DNA of 64,000 bases, taken from assembly GCA_963794215.1 (NCBI GenBank), contig CAWCCQ010000003.1, positions 372,001-436,000 on the forward strand. Direction: 5' to 3'. Position numbers and translations under genes: made by a program. A model generated the notes under the pieces. It was not told the DNA's origin and did not search any database. It worked only from the letters and a program-made list of their open reading frames with translations. Shown here piece after piece: positions 8,673 to 17,335 of this stretch. This DNA comes from DATKRB01 sp963794215. GTDB lineage: Bacteria > Actinomycetota > Acidimicrobiia > Acidimicrobiales > RAAP-2. Numbering within the stretch: the first letter of the stretch is position 1; every line of letters begins with the position of its first letter.

Positions 8673-9095
8673 TCAGTCCAGACCCCAGGCGGTCCAGGTC
8701 GCAGGGGGTGTTTCGGGGAGGATGGCGAGCAGCACCCGACCCTCCTCGCGTAGGAGCCGCAGGTGCTCCTCGTCGCTCGGAGCGGCCGCGCCGTGCTTCT
8801 CGCGTAGCGCGCGGAACCGAGGCAGCTCGGCCTCGAGGTCCTCGCGGATCTCGACGGTGCCAGCCACCAGCACAGTGCGAAAACCTGTTGCGTCGTCCAC
8901 CGCCACCTGCGCCCTCGGGTCGCGGCGAAAGATACGGCACTTGACCCGGGTGCGCGTGGTCGACACGTAGCACCGTTCGCCATCCCAGAAGAACCAGTTG
9001 GGGCTGATGTGCGGTCGCCCGTCCTTACGGACGCCGGCGAGGATCATGTTGCGTGGCTCAGCCAGGAACGCCGCCAGTTTGTCCGCAGATACCAC
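8673..9095 (-). CDS. PPOX-class split-barrel flavin/F420 oxidoreductase
   Basis: A 140-aa protein of the pyridoxamine-phosphate-oxidase-like split beta-barrel superfamily. It opens with a helix (SADKLAAFLAEPR), then the strands GVRKDGRPHISPNWF and CYVSTTRTRVKCRIFRRDPR, which are typical of the small actinobacterial F420- or FMN-dependent members. The VDDATGFRTVLVAGTVEI segment is the barrel core. The substrate is unknown. The gene is alone, converging on the thiolase gene and diverging from the MscS gene. Confidence 0.75.
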   Translation of the reverse strand: MVSADKLAAFLAEPRNMILAGVRKDGRPHISPNWFFWDGERCYVSTTRTRVKCRIFRRDPRAQVAVDDATGFRTVLVAGTVEIREDLEAELPRFRALREKHGAAAPSDEEHLRLLREEGRVLLAILPETPPATWTAWGLD

Positions 9096-9183
9096 CTTCC
9101 CACGCTAGTGGTGACCCCGGGGCCCACCTCCGTCGTGATCCAACACGTCCCTTACGGATCTCCGCCGACGAGGAGGTTGCCAG

Positions 9184-9845
9184 TTGCAACGTCGCCAGAG
9201 AACCATCGAGGCGGTCGCCCGGGCCCGCAAACACGACTGGAAGATCGCCGTGCCGACCGGCGCCATCGCCCTAGTGGCCCTGATCGTGGGGAGCACGCTG
9301 GGCAATGTCCATGGGCCAGGACTTCGCGAGCGCGTCGCGGTCTGGGTGTCGGCGGCGGTGCTTGCGGTCTTTGGTGTCATCGCCACCCGGCGCGCCGCCG
9401 CCGGGCTCGGCCAACTGATCGCCCGCGCGGCATGCCGGCCGGCGGGGCAGCGGTGCGGCTGGTCGCCTCAGGCGTGGGGTACGTGATCATCATCTTCGCC
9501 GAACTGGGACTGCTCGATGTCTCCATCGAGCATCTGCTCGTAGGTGCCGGCCTCGCCGGCATCGTGCTCGGGATCGCTGCGCAGCAGAGCCTCAGCAACG
9601 TCTTTGCGGCCCTCGTGCTGCTTCTCGCCAGGCCCTTCGCCGTGGGCGACCACATCCGAATCCGCTCAGGCGCCCTCGGCGGTGTCTTCGAAGCCGTCGT
9701 GCTCGGCGTCAGCCTCACCTACGTCACCATGAGCACGGACGACGGTGTGCTCAAGATTCCCAACTCCGTCATGCTGGCGACGGCCGTCGGACCGATCACC
9801 CCCAAAGAGCAGCAACAACTCCCGAGCACCGCGCCAACGACCTGA
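9184..9845 (+). CDS. Small MscS-type mechanosensitive channel, frameshifted
   Basis: The N-terminal part (MQRRQRTIEAVARARKH, then hydrophobic segments) is in one frame up to about 9435. The rest continues in another frame from GGAAVRLVASGVGYVIII to the stop. The second part carries the pore helix and beta-domain entry of MscS (VGAGLAGIVLGIAAQQSL, LARPFAVGDHIRI, VLKIPNSVML). The joined product of about 220 aa is short: it ends soon after the IPNS motif and lacks the large C-terminal vestibule. It should act as a membrane tension valve if intact. The break lies in 9425-9445. Confidence 0.7.
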
Positions 9846-10547
9846 CGGCGCCCCGACAATGCCGCCGAGTCGTCGCGACCCCCGGGCGACCAATCGTCAC
9901 AATTCAGCGTCAATTGGGCGCGCCCCATGGCCACGAACCTCGCCCCCAGCTACGGTCGGGTGACCAGGGCGCGGGGCTCGCTGCAGCTACCTGGGCGTAG
10001 TGGAGGGTGACTCTTCGCACGCCACCTGGCCCTGGTACCACCTCGGCACGTGCCAGGTGAACGGTGGAGGGTCCCGACGTTGGTGACTGGCGTCGGGACC
10101 CCACCGCACCCGCTCGAGTCATGACCGGCCACGCGAGGCGGGTCAGCAGTGGCTGTCGGCACGTCTCGAACGGGGTCGCGGCCCAATAGGCTGGGTAATG
10201 AGCGGTGCCGTCAGTCACACGTCGAGCTGCTCGACTGGGTGCATGGAGCGTCGCGTCGAGTCGGCGACGCCGACGCTCCCCCCAGTGCGCAACCCAAAGC
10301 CACACCTCCCTGGGCACGTGCCGCCGCACTCGGACTCTGCGTCAGAGGGCCGCGGCGGTCGCGGGTTTCGACAACGCCGTTCGGGGTAGGGTCTTGGCTT
10401 CGTCCACTGCTCGGGAGGGAATCCCCGGCGCCGCGTCGCCCGCCGTTGCAGGCTGGGGGCAGCTGCCAATCCGTGGGCATGATTGTCCCCCCGCTCGGGG
10501 TGTGATGATCGCCGACGACCAGGTGACATGACGACCCGCGTTCGACC
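9846..10547. other. 702-bp stretch without a convincing gene
   Basis: Open frames occur on both strands but none resembles a protein family. The stretch holds two adjacent hairpins at 10023-10059 and 10063-10105. Near its end, at 10502-10551, two tiny ORFs overlap each other and the next gene start. The regulatory content is unknown. Confidence 0.5.
10023..10105. other. Two adjacent strong hairpins (structured RNA or terminator candidate)
   Basis: Hairpin 1 pairs CACCTGGC (10023-10030) with GCCAGGTG (10052-10059). Hairpin 2 pairs GGTCCCGACG (10070-10079) with CGTCGGGACC (10091-10100) around an 11-nt loop. It extends by GGTGG (10063-10067) with CCACC (10101-10105) across a 2-nt bulge. No T tract follows. 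It could terminate the MscS transcript or be a structured RNA. Confidence 0.45.
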
Positions 10548-11337
10548 ATGAAACTCAGCGTTCGACAGATCATCGCGTCGGCCATCGGTGCCGTGCTGTC
10601 CGCGCTCATCGCGTCGGTCTTCGGCGTGCGGGGCACGGTGATCGGGGTGGCGATCGGGAGCGCCGTCGCGACCACGGGCACCGCGGTCGTGGCGCAGTCG
10701 ATCGAACGGACCCACCGCGCCGTCCGTCAGGTCGTCGTGGCCAAGTCAGGCCCGGCCGGTCTCGTCCGCCACCTCGGGTGGACCGGCCCGAGCGGTCGAG
10801 CGACCCACGCGCCCCGCAGCGCCCCCACGGCATTGCACGAGGGAATCGACGCCGCGCCAGACGGAGCCGAGTCCCTCGGGCGGCGACCCTCTCGGAGCGC
10901 AACCCCCGAAATCCGAGGTGAGCCAGCACCCCGGCCATGGCTTCGGTTGGCCCGTCATGGCGGCCGCAGTGATCGGGGTCTTCGCGTTGGCCCTCCTCGT
11001 CGTGACCGGCGTCGAGGTCGTCGCCGGCAAGCCCCTCTCGCGTCTGTTCGGGGTACAAGGCAGCCCCACGACCGGCGCGTCAGTGTCTAATCTGTTCGGG
11101 TCTTCCGGCGCGACAACCACCTCGACGACGACCACCACGACCGTGCCGTCCACGACCACGAGCACGTCCGCGCCGTTGACCACGACCACGTCCTCGAACG
11201 GCGCCGGCGGCGGAGCAATCGGCTCGAGCACCACCACCGAGCCCGCCAGCGCCACGACCGGCACGTCGGGGACCGAACCGACAACGACCACGATCCCCCC
11301 GGGCGTCGCGCCCACCTCGACCGTGGCCGGCGGGTGA
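10548..11337 (+). CDS. Membrane protein with Thr-rich tail, frameshifted
   Basis: The first part (MKLSVRQIIASAIGAVLSAL, then SVFGVRGTVIGVAIGSAVATTGTAV) is a glycine-rich hydrophobic domain seen at the start of a family of uncharacterised actinobacterial membrane proteins. The second part is in another frame from about 10920. It has the expected single membrane helix (MAAAVIGVFALALLVVTGVE), GKPLSRLFGV, and a Thr/Ser-rich tail to the stop at 11337. Both parts belong to one gene; the break is somewhere in 10740-10920. The role is unknown. The tail resembles those of the genes at 3891, 12251 and 26783. Confidence 0.6.
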
Positions 11338-11382
11338 GCAGGACCGCCCCTAAGCAGGGGCGCTGCGGGAGGGGGCACCGAC

Positions 11383-12093
11383 ATGGCTGAGGTGACGATC
11401 GACGTCGCGCGCGGGTTGCCGGCGTATCTGGCCAGTCCGGCGGGCGAAGGCCCATGGCCCGGTGTCGTCGTCATCCACGACGCCCTGGGCATGAGCGACG
11501 ACGTGAAGCGCCAGGCCGACTGGCTCGCGGGCGAGGGATTCGTAGCCGTGGCGCCGGACCTGTTCTCCTGGGGTACCAAGTGGACATGCCTGCGCTCGAT
11601 CTTTCGTGACCTGCGCGCCCGTCGTGGCCGAGCCTTCGACGAGGTCGAAGCCGTGCGCAACTGGCTGGCCGGCCGTGACGACTGCACCGGGAAGATCGGC
11701 GTCATCGGCTACTGCATGGGCGGCGGATTCGCCCTCCTGCTGGCGCCCGACCACGGTTTTGCCGCGTCAAGCGTCAACTACGGCCAGGTCCCCAAGGACG
11801 CAGCTCGCTTCCTGGTCGGGTCGTGCCCGATCGTTGGGAGCTTTGGGGCCAAGGACCGGACGTTGCGCGGCGCCGCTGCACGCCTGGACGAAGCCCTCAC
11901 TGCAGCCGGCGTGGACCACGACGTACACGAGTACCCCGACGCTGGGCACTCGTTCCTCAATGACCATGACAGTGCCCTCTTCGCAGTGGTCGGGAAGCTC
12001 ATCGGGGGCGGGTACCACGAACCCTCGGCCGACGACGCCCGCCGGCGTATCGTCACCTTCTTCGATCGGCACCTGAGGGCCGACCCCGACTGA
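11383..12093 (+). CDS. Dienelactone hydrolase family protein
   Basis: A 236-aa alpha/beta hydrolase of the dienelactone hydrolase family. The triad is Cys 111 (VIGYCMGGG), Asp 158 (GAKDRT) and His 189 (DAGHSF), the arrangement that gives the family its Cys nucleophile. The start ATG at 11383 follows a G-rich Shine-Dalgarno sequence (GGGAGGGGG). Classic members open dienelactones in chlorocatechol degradation. Many actinobacterial homologues have unknown substrates and no catechol pathway is seen nearby, so only the family is claimed. Confidence 0.88.
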   Translation: MAEVTIDVARGLPAYLASPAGEGPWPGVVVIHDALGMSDDVKRQADWLAGEGFVAVAPDLFSWGTKWTCLRSIFRDLRARRGRAFDEVEAVRNWLAGRDDCTGKIGVIGYCMGGGFALLLAPDHGFAASSVNYGQVPKDAARFLVGSCPIVGSFGAKDRTLRGAAARLDEALTAAGVDHDVHEYPDAGHSFLNDHDSALFAVVGKLIGGGYHEPSADDARRRIVTFFDRHLRADPD

Positions 12094-12250
12094 GAGCAAC
12101 CTGACATGCACTGCGGCGGTCGGCTGGGGACCTCTCGTTGGACTCACGAACAGCCCTGGCGCCGCAGATGGGCTCACGGCACCCAGGGTCACAGGCACAA
12201 GACCGGGGGAGCCGCCGAAGCCGTTCCGCTCGTCGCCGAACCCGACGGCG

Positions 12251-14035
12251 CTACCCGCGGATTTCATAGGAGTAGGTGGTTCCTCCACTTACCGAAGTGT
12301 CGCCGTAGGTCGTCGTCCCCTTGCCCAACGTCCCAATCACCGAGTACGAGGAACCGTTCGCGCTCCGGAGCACCTGGTAGCTGGTCACCGACGGGCTGGT
12401 ACTGGCCGACCAGGCGAGGGTCACCTCAGGCACGAGGACCACCACCTCACATGACCCATTGGCCGTTAACCCCGTCGGGGGCGCCGGAGGCGGCGCGCTG
12501 GTGGTGGTCGCACCCGGCGTCGTCGAGGTGGTCGTCGCCGGGGCCGAGGTGGTCGTCGAAGGTGCGGTCGTCGAGGTCGCCACCCTCGTTGTGGTCGAGA
12601 CGGCCGGCGCGGCGATCGTCGTCGATCCGGGCGTCGAACCACCTGAGCCCCCCGAGCCTTCGGCAAGCGGATCGCCTCCGTCGGTGCTCTGGCTCGCAGG
12701 TCCCGCCGGCCCCGGGTCAACGACCGACCCCTTGGTAGCCGACCCCTTGGTAGCCGACCCCGTATCGCCCGATGAGCCGGACGCTGCCGGGGACGAACCG
12801 ATCCCCGTGGCATTTGCCGCGGTGAAGCCACGAGGACGGGGACCGTCCCCTCCCTCGTGGATGATGCCCGAAGTGCTCAACGACCCGACTGACGCCCCCA
12901 CCGTGTGCGAGGGGCGAGTGCCAACGTGGATCGCACCGAGGGCACCAGCGCCCAGCACCATCGTCGCGGCGACCGCCACGCGTCCCGCCCCCACTGCCAC
13001 TTGGGTCATCCCGCCGACACCGTTGGCGAATGGCAACGAGCCGAGCCAGCTCAATGGTCCGCCTGCCACGCGCAACCGGCCCACCGACACCTGCAGAAAG
13101 GCGCGGACCACCTGGGGATCGAAGTGGCTTCCCGCACAGGTCGCTAACTCGGCTCGGGCCGCTGCGGGGCTCTTGGGTTTGTTGTAGGAACGGACCGCCG
13201 TCATGGCGTCGTAGGAGTCGGCGACGGCCACGATGCGCCCGCCGAAGGAGATCTGCGAGCCGCGCAGCGCGAACGGGTAGCCGGTACCGTCGAACTTCTC
13301 GTGATGCTCGGCGATGGTGTTCGCCCACTCGCCGAGCCACCCGGCCAAGCGGCTCGTGAGCCGGGCCCCCTCCAAGGGGTGGTTCTTCAGCTGCGCCCAC
13401 TCCGCCTCGTCGAGCTTCTCCGCCTTGTTCAGGACGTGGGGGTGCACGGTGAGCTTGCCCACGTCGTGGAGGAGCGCCGACCACCGCAGTCGGTCGCGGT
13501 GGGCCGTGGGCAGGTCCAACTCGATCGCGATCAGGTCAGTGAGCACCCGTACCCGCTCGGAGTGCCCGCGCGTGAGGCGATCGTGGGCGCTGAGGGACGC
13601 GGCGAGCGCCAGGATCTGCTCGGCGGCGAGCGCCAAGTCGTCGTCGCCGCCACGGTTAGTGGCCTCCTCGATCCGACGGGCGAGGTCACGGGTAGACCCG
13701 GCCTTGCGGGCCACGGTCAGCCGCTTTGGTGCACGGTCGGGAAAGACCATCGTCATCTTCAAGAGGACCGCCAGAGGCAACAACCGTCGGCTCAGTTGGT
13801 CGGCGACTACGAACACCGGAATCGGCACGATGAGCACATCGATCCACCAGAGCGCCTCCCACGCCCCGCCAGGGGCCTTAGGTAGGGCATGGGCCACGGC
13901 GACGGTGGCCAGGACCGACACGGCAACCGGCGCGAGAAAGGCCAACACGCTCACCGCGGCCGACAGAAACGGTGCCGCCCGCCATTGGGTACTCGAGGAC
14001 CGCTCTTCCCGCCGCACAGGGGCACCTTTGGACAA
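12251..14035 (-). CDS. HD-GYP domain membrane protein with C-terminal FN3
   Basis: A 594-aa protein. Two membrane segments (about 22-50 and 66-95) are followed by an HD-GYP phosphodiesterase domain (about 150-320) with intact motifs: HDRLTRGHSERV, LLHDVGKL (HD about 190) and HHEKFDGTGYP. HD-GYP domains usually degrade cyclic di-GMP. A further hydrophobic helix (about 350-375) precedes a Ser/Thr/Pro-rich spacer (about 390-505) and a fibronectin type III domain (about 507-594), both presumably outside. The start is a TTG at 14035 and is uncertain. A domain order with an intracellular signalling enzyme and an extracellular FN3 is unusual. Confidence 0.8.
   Translation of the reverse strand: MSKGAPVRREERSSSTQWRAAPFLSAAVSVLAFLAPVAVSVLATVAVAHALPKAPGGAWEALWWIDVLIVPIPVFVVADQLSRRLLPLAVLLKMTMVFPDRAPKRLTVARKAGSTRDLARRIEEATNRGGDDDLALAAEQILALAASLSAHDRLTRGHSERVRVLTDLIAIELDLPTAHRDRLRWSALLHDVGKLTVHPHVLNKAEKLDEAEWAQLKNHPLEGARLTSRLAGWLGEWANTIAEHHEKFDGTGYPFALRGSQISFGGRIVAVADSYDAMTAVRSYNKPKSPAAARAELATCAGSHFDPQVVRAFLQVSVGRLRVAGGPLSWLGSLPFANGVGGMTQVAVGAGRVAVAATMVLGAGALGAIHVGTRPSHTVGASVGSLSTSGIIHEGGDGPRPRGFTAANATGIGSSPAASGSSGDTGSATKGSATKGSVVDPGPAGPASQSTDGGDPLAEGSGGSGGSTPGSTTIAAPAVSTTTRVATSTTAPSTTTSAPATTTSTTPGATTTSAPPPAPPTGLTANGSCEVVVLVPEVTLAWSASTSPSVTSYQVLRSANGSSYSVIGTLGKGTTTYGDTSVSGGTTYSYEIRG
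12726..12761. repeat. 15-nt tandem duplication inside the HD-GYP gene
   Basis: GACCCCTTGGTAGCC occurs twice in a row, followed by GACCCC. On the coding strand it duplicates the five residues GSATK in the linker and keeps the frame. Confidence 0.8.
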
Positions 14036-14134
14036 GTCGCCGAAGAAGGACCGTCACGAAGCTACGTGGGCGGGGGTTCGCCTACGTTGCCGCGAGGTTG
14101 CAGGCTGGGTGAGGTCAGGCTTTGGCCAGCGGGC

Positions 14135-15067
14135 TCACGTCCGGGTCAGCACCTCAGCCCCGCCGTCGGTCACCACGAGGGTGTGCTCGAACTGTGCGCT
14201 GCGTCGGCCATCGGCGGTCACGGCGGTCCAGCCGTCGTCCCAGCTCACGTGCCGCCACGTACCCATGGTGAGCATCGGCTCGATGGTGAGCGTCATCCCT
14301 GGCTCGAGGAGCGTGGTGGCCGCCACGTCGTAGTAATGGGGCACAAGCAACCCGTTGTGGAACACCTCGCCGATGCCATGTCCCACGAAGGCGCGCACGA
14401 CGCCGTAGCCGTTGTCGTGGGCGAGCCGCTCGATGGCGCGACCAATGGCACTCACCGGCCGGCCGGCGGCGACCGCCGCGATGCCGAGCTTGAGCGATTG
14501 GGCCGTCACGTCGATCAGCCGTCTCGAGTCGTGGTCGATTCGCCCGACCGCAAACGTGGCATTGGTGTCGCCGTGCACGCCCTCGAGATAGAGGGTGACG
14601 TCGATGTTCACGATGTCGCCTTCGCGTAGGGGACGAGAGTCGGGGATGCCGTGGCAGATGACTTCGTTGACCGAGGTGCACACGGACTTGGGAAACCCGT
14701 GATAGTTGAGGGGGCTCGGGTAGGCCCCCCGAGTGATGCACTCTTCGTGGCAGATGGCGTCGAGGGCGTCCGTCGTCACACCGGGCGCCACGGCGGCGCC
14801 AACCGTCGCAAGGACCTCGGCCGCGGCCCGCCCGGCGCGACGCATCGCTTGGATTTGCTGGGGCGTCTTGACCAACGGCTCGGTCACGCGTTCGGGGCGG
14901 CCGGTTGGCGCGTAGTCGGGGCACGAAATGTGGTCCGGCACAAGCCGACGCGGACTACGCTCACCCGGCTGCACCCGGTCCTGTCCGGCGCGGTGGCAGC
15001 GTTTGAACTTCCGACCGCTTCCGCACCAACACGGGTCGTTGGCCCTTATCTCGCGTCTCTCGCTCAT
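14135..15067 (-). CDS. map: Methionine aminopeptidase with N-terminal SEC-C zinc motif
   Basis: Type I methionine aminopeptidase that removes initiator Met from nascent proteins in the cytoplasm. It has 310 aa, with a SEC-C motif at the N-terminus (NDPCWCGSGRKFKRCH, about 10-25) that binds zinc and is thought to aid ribosome or partner binding. The peptidase core runs from about 65 on, with the metal ligands in NIDVTLYLEGVHGDTNATF (two Asp), VGHGIGEVFH (His), TIEPML (Glu) and FEHTLVV (Glu). The gene overlaps the preceding HTH gene by 4 nt (ATGA), so translation is likely coupled. A non-SEC-C map copy may exist elsewhere. Confidence 0.92.
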   Translation of the reverse strand: MSERREIRANDPCWCGSGRKFKRCHRAGQDRVQPGERSPRRLVPDHISCPDYAPTGRPERVTEPLVKTPQQIQAMRRAGRAAAEVLATVGAAVAPGVTTDALDAICHEECITRGAYPSPLNYHGFPKSVCTSVNEVICHGIPDSRPLREGDIVNIDVTLYLEGVHGDTNATFAVGRIDHDSRRLIDVTAQSLKLGIAAVAAGRPVSAIGRAIERLAHDNGYGVVRAFVGHGIGEVFHNGLLVPHYYDVAATTLLEPGMTLTIEPMLTMGTWRHVSWDDGWTAVTADGRRSAQFEHTLVVTDGGAEVLTRT

Positions 15068-15270
15068 CGGGGCAAACGGGTGTCGATCCAGGCGGCGACC
15101 TGGGGTCTGAGCCAGAGTTTCGGGCGACCCTGTCCCAGCTCCAGCACTGGCCGGGGCATGTCCGCGTACCGACGTTGGTAGGTGCTCACACTGTTGGCGT
15201 GGCTCAACCCGAGCATGGCGGCCAGCTCGCGCGCATCGACCAGATCCTCGGTCCGGACCACGGGTGTCAC
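15064..15270 (-). CDS. Small AlpA/MerR-like helix-turn-helix protein (68 aa)
   Basis: A short DNA-binding protein: DARELAAMLGLSHANSVSTYQRRY is a winged-helix HTH of the excisionase/AlpA type, followed by the wing with MPRPVLELGQGRPKLW. I place the start at GTG 15270, because a TAGCCT box lies 7 nt upstream and the residues further upstream are not conserved-looking. It overlaps the map start by 4 nt. No prophage genes surround it, so it is more likely a chromosomal regulator than a phage excisionase. Its target is unknown. Confidence 0.65.
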   Translation of the reverse strand: MTPVVRTEDLVDARELAAMLGLSHANSVSTYQRRYADMPRPVLELGQGRPKLWLRPQVAAWIDTRLPR

Positions 15271-15277
15271 TGGTGGA

Positions 15278-15283
15278 AGGCTA
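15278..15283 (-). promoter_or_regulatory. -10 box TAGCCT, leaderless start of the HTH-map operon
   Basis: On the minus strand TAGCCT ends 7 nt before GTG 15270. It would drive the HTH gene and map together. Confidence 0.45.
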
Positions 15284-15479
15284 ACCCTCTCGACACGACC
15301 GAGCGGACCGACGTCGCCCGAGCTGAACGGTCCGCAAGCGCACACTACGGCCGGGCCGATCGCACACTGGACCCGACGCCGATCGCCTGCGCCACCGCAT
15401 CGTTGACGCCCTGCATCAAGGGACGGTGTTCGAGCGGGCCACCGATCGAGTTTGTCGACTGCGAGGACGGCCGCTGGTG

Positions 15480-16502
15480 CTATCCCGACGCGGACGACGG
15501 GGGCGTGGTGGTCACGGTGACGGTCGTGGGGACCAGCTCGACCCAGGTTCGCCCCGGCGCCAGTGCGATCGGCGCGCCGTCGCTCGCCGTGAACTGAGTG
15601 GCCGATGCGAGCGACCCACGCTGCCAGGTGCCCGCGATCTCCTCGCCGTCGCGGAACACCTCGGCTTGGCCGCTCACCCCGCCGTAAAGGGCAGCCTGCA
15701 CCTCCAGGCCCCCCTCACTGTTTTCCAACCACGGTCCGTAGGTCACATGCACGAACTGCACGACGACATTGGTGGCGCTCTGTTGGCCGCCTCCGCTCAT
15801 CTCGTCGGGCGAGCTGCCATAGGAGCGCAGGTAGTCCTTCTGACCGGCGCTGTAATTCCAGACCACTTGGGCCTCAGCAGAGAACGGGATGCTCATCGAC
15901 GCCACCGGAGTGCCCGCCGGCGGCACCGCGGAGAACGAGAAGACCGGTGCCGGTGGCGTGGTGTCGCTCGGACGAAGCCCCCACAACGCCGAGGTGGAGG
16001 CGTACGTGTCATAGGGAGCGACACGACCGGGCACGTTCTGGATGACCGAGCCGTAGGTGCCGAGGTCGAGGTTGATCAGCGGCGACGCATTGATATTGGC
16101 CAGCACCGGCGCGATGCCCCCCACGTGCACCAGCAACGGCTGACCGAATTCCCCCAGAATCCCGATGTCGATGTTCCGTGCGGAGCGGATCGGCCCCACG
16201 AGCGCCGCCTGCTCGCACTGGAAGACCGCCACGTACCGGGTGATGCCACCTTCCACCGGCTCTTCGAAAACGATGTCAGCGTCCGCCAAGCCTGATTGGG
16301 GTCGCGCCGCCGAGTAATTGTCGACCTTCACGGCGAGGGCGGGGCGCTGGGGAACGGCACCTCCGCCAGGAACGAGCGTCCCGGTGAGCGGGCACAGGGC
16401 CGCGGGAGCAGCGGTTGTCGACGTCGAGGTGGACACGACTGGGGCCGCGGCTTGCTTCTGGACCGTTCCAGACGTACAGCCGGCAAGGAGGAGGGTTCCC
16501 AC
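15480..16502 (-). CDS. DUF3048 (YerB-like) lipoprotein
   Basis: The body of the protein (from RPALAVKVDNYSAARPQSGL through FEEPVEGGITRYVAVFQ and VGPIRSARNIDI) matches DUF3048, the YerB family of secreted or lipid-anchored proteins of unknown function. The N-terminus carries a lipobox (LLLAGC). The GTG start at 16502 leaves a very short signal peptide. Just upstream in the same frame are good hydrophobic residues (VVALASVVG) with no start codon, whereas an ATG 54 nt upstream in another frame encodes a basic MTRTNRPRGQ. A small indel at the 5' end is therefore likely, and the true start may be near 16556. The role is probably in the envelope. Confidence 0.75.
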   Translation of the reverse strand: MGTLLLAGCTSGTVQKQAAAPVVSTSTSTTAAPAALCPLTGTLVPGGGAVPQRPALAVKVDNYSAARPQSGLADADIVFEEPVEGGITRYVAVFQCEQAALVGPIRSARNIDIGILGEFGQPLLVHVGGIAPVLANINASPLINLDLGTYGSVIQNVPGRVAPYDTYASTSALWGLRPSDTTPPAPVFSFSAVPPAGTPVASMSIPFSAEAQVVWNYSAGQKDYLRSYGSSPDEMSGGGQQSATNVVVQFVHVTYGPWLENSEGGLEVQAALYGGVSGQAEVFRDGEEIAGTWQRGSLASATQFTASDGAPIALAPGRTWVELVPTTVTVTTTPPSSASG

Positions 16503-16670
16503 GACCGACGCCAGTGCGACGACGCTGTCCGCGGGGCCTGTTGGTACGCGTCATCGCGTGCAGTGGGTCATTGGTGGTGACGTGTCATCGCCTTCAGCCC
16601 CCGAACCATCTGGGGGTGGTTCGACCGATGGCGGTCGGCAGCATGGCCGACCCTCGGGGAGCCGCTACGG

Positions 16671-16892
16671 TCACCGTCGAATCTTGCCCGGGGCGCCCCA
16701 CCGGTGGCCCCGCAGGTGACCGCGCCCAGTTGCCCGCTGGCGGTGTCGGGCGTCAGGTGCCCGCACTGCCCCGGTGATCCGGTTGCAGTTCGAGCACCAT
16801 GCCGCCGGGGCGACCTCGTCAGGCGGGTGCACGGGCGTCCCGCATCCTGAACACCACCACACGGCTGGAGACTGCTCGTGAACGTCCGACAC
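16671..16892 (-). CDS. Small zinc-ribbon protein (73 aa)
   Basis: Two CxxC pairs (WWCSGCGTPVHPP and AWCSNCNRITG) lie about 17 residues apart near the N-terminus and form a likely zinc ribbon. A basic Arg/His-rich tail follows. The GTG start at 16892 has GGGAG upstream, and that sequence lies inside a 17-nt tandem duplication. The tail overlaps nothing else but looks less conserved, so the true end could differ. The family is not recognised. It is divergent from the gene at 17090. Confidence 0.5.
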   Translation of the reverse strand: MSDVHEQSPAVWWCSGCGTPVHPPDEVAPAAWCSNCNRITGAVRAPDARHRQRATGRGHLRGHRWGAPGKIRR

Positions 16893-16902
16893 TGCGCCAT
16901 CT

Positions 16903-16936
16903 CCCAGTCACGTAGAAATCCCAGTCACGTAGAAAG
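16903..16936. repeat. 17-nt tandem duplication
   Basis: CCCAGTCACGTAGAAA plus one base (T, then G) occurs twice in a row, at 16903 and 16920. It lies just upstream of the small zinc-ribbon gene on the minus strand and duplicates a purine-rich, SD-like GGGA. Confidence 0.75.
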
Positions 16937-17031
16937 GTGCGGTCAGTATCGCACCGCGCCCGACCCGATGGACGCATACCCACGGCCCGCCGCCAGGACA
17001 GGTCTGTGGTCACCAACCTCCGTGGGCCCCC

Positions 17032-17060
17032 TTGACAGCGATATTCGGTAGGCCTAACTT
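17032..17060 (+). promoter_or_regulatory. Promoter TTGACA-17-TAACTT
   Basis: The -35 box TTGACA (17032-17037) is perfect. TAACTT (17055-17060) follows after 17 nt and is a fair -10. Transcription would start near 17067, giving a short leader with GGAGGG before GTG 17090. Confidence 0.6.
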
Positions 17061-17089
17061 TGAGAAAGAGGCAGCACGGAGGGACGTCA

Positions 17090-17299
17090 GTGCCGAAACC
17101 AGGGGAGGGTGCGGGGCTTCGTCGAGTCGACTGGGTCAGGCTCCTAGTCGACGATGACGGGGTCCGAGCCGAAGCGATCGGCGTGGGTTTCCGCATTCCA
17201 GTGGTCTGGCCGATCCCACTCTCGGTCGCTCGCAAGCTCATCGAATCGGGCATCCCCCACGTGACCCGGACTCTGGCGCACGCCACCCCCGGCCACTGA
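17090..17299 (+). CDS. Small hypothetical protein (69 aa)
   Basis: Not recognised. The product starts at GTG 17090 with a GGAGGG ribosome-binding site and the promoter at 17032. An ATG at 17060 in the same frame falls inside the -10 box and is rejected. The sequence is amphipathic (VDWVRLLVDDDGVRAEAIG, then PLSVARKLIESGIPHVTR) and looks like a small folded domain without membrane segments. It is followed 36 nt later by an alpha/beta hydrolase gene on the same strand, probably co-transcribed. Confidence 0.6.
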   Translation: MPKPGEGAGLRRVDWVRLLVDDDGVRAEAIGVGFRIPVVWPIPLSVARKLIESGIPHVTRTLAHATPGH

Positions 17300-17335
17300 G
17301 GAGCGGTCCGGGTGGATCGTCCGCTGGCGTAGCCG

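Noticed and set aside
8503..8970. Open frames on the + strand opposite the PPOX gene
   Set aside because: Arg/Ser/Pro-rich shadow frames with no motif.
15064..15270. Excisionase of an integrated element
   Set aside because: No integrase, attachment-site repeat or phage gene lies nearby; xerD at 50.7 kb is in its conserved chromosomal place.
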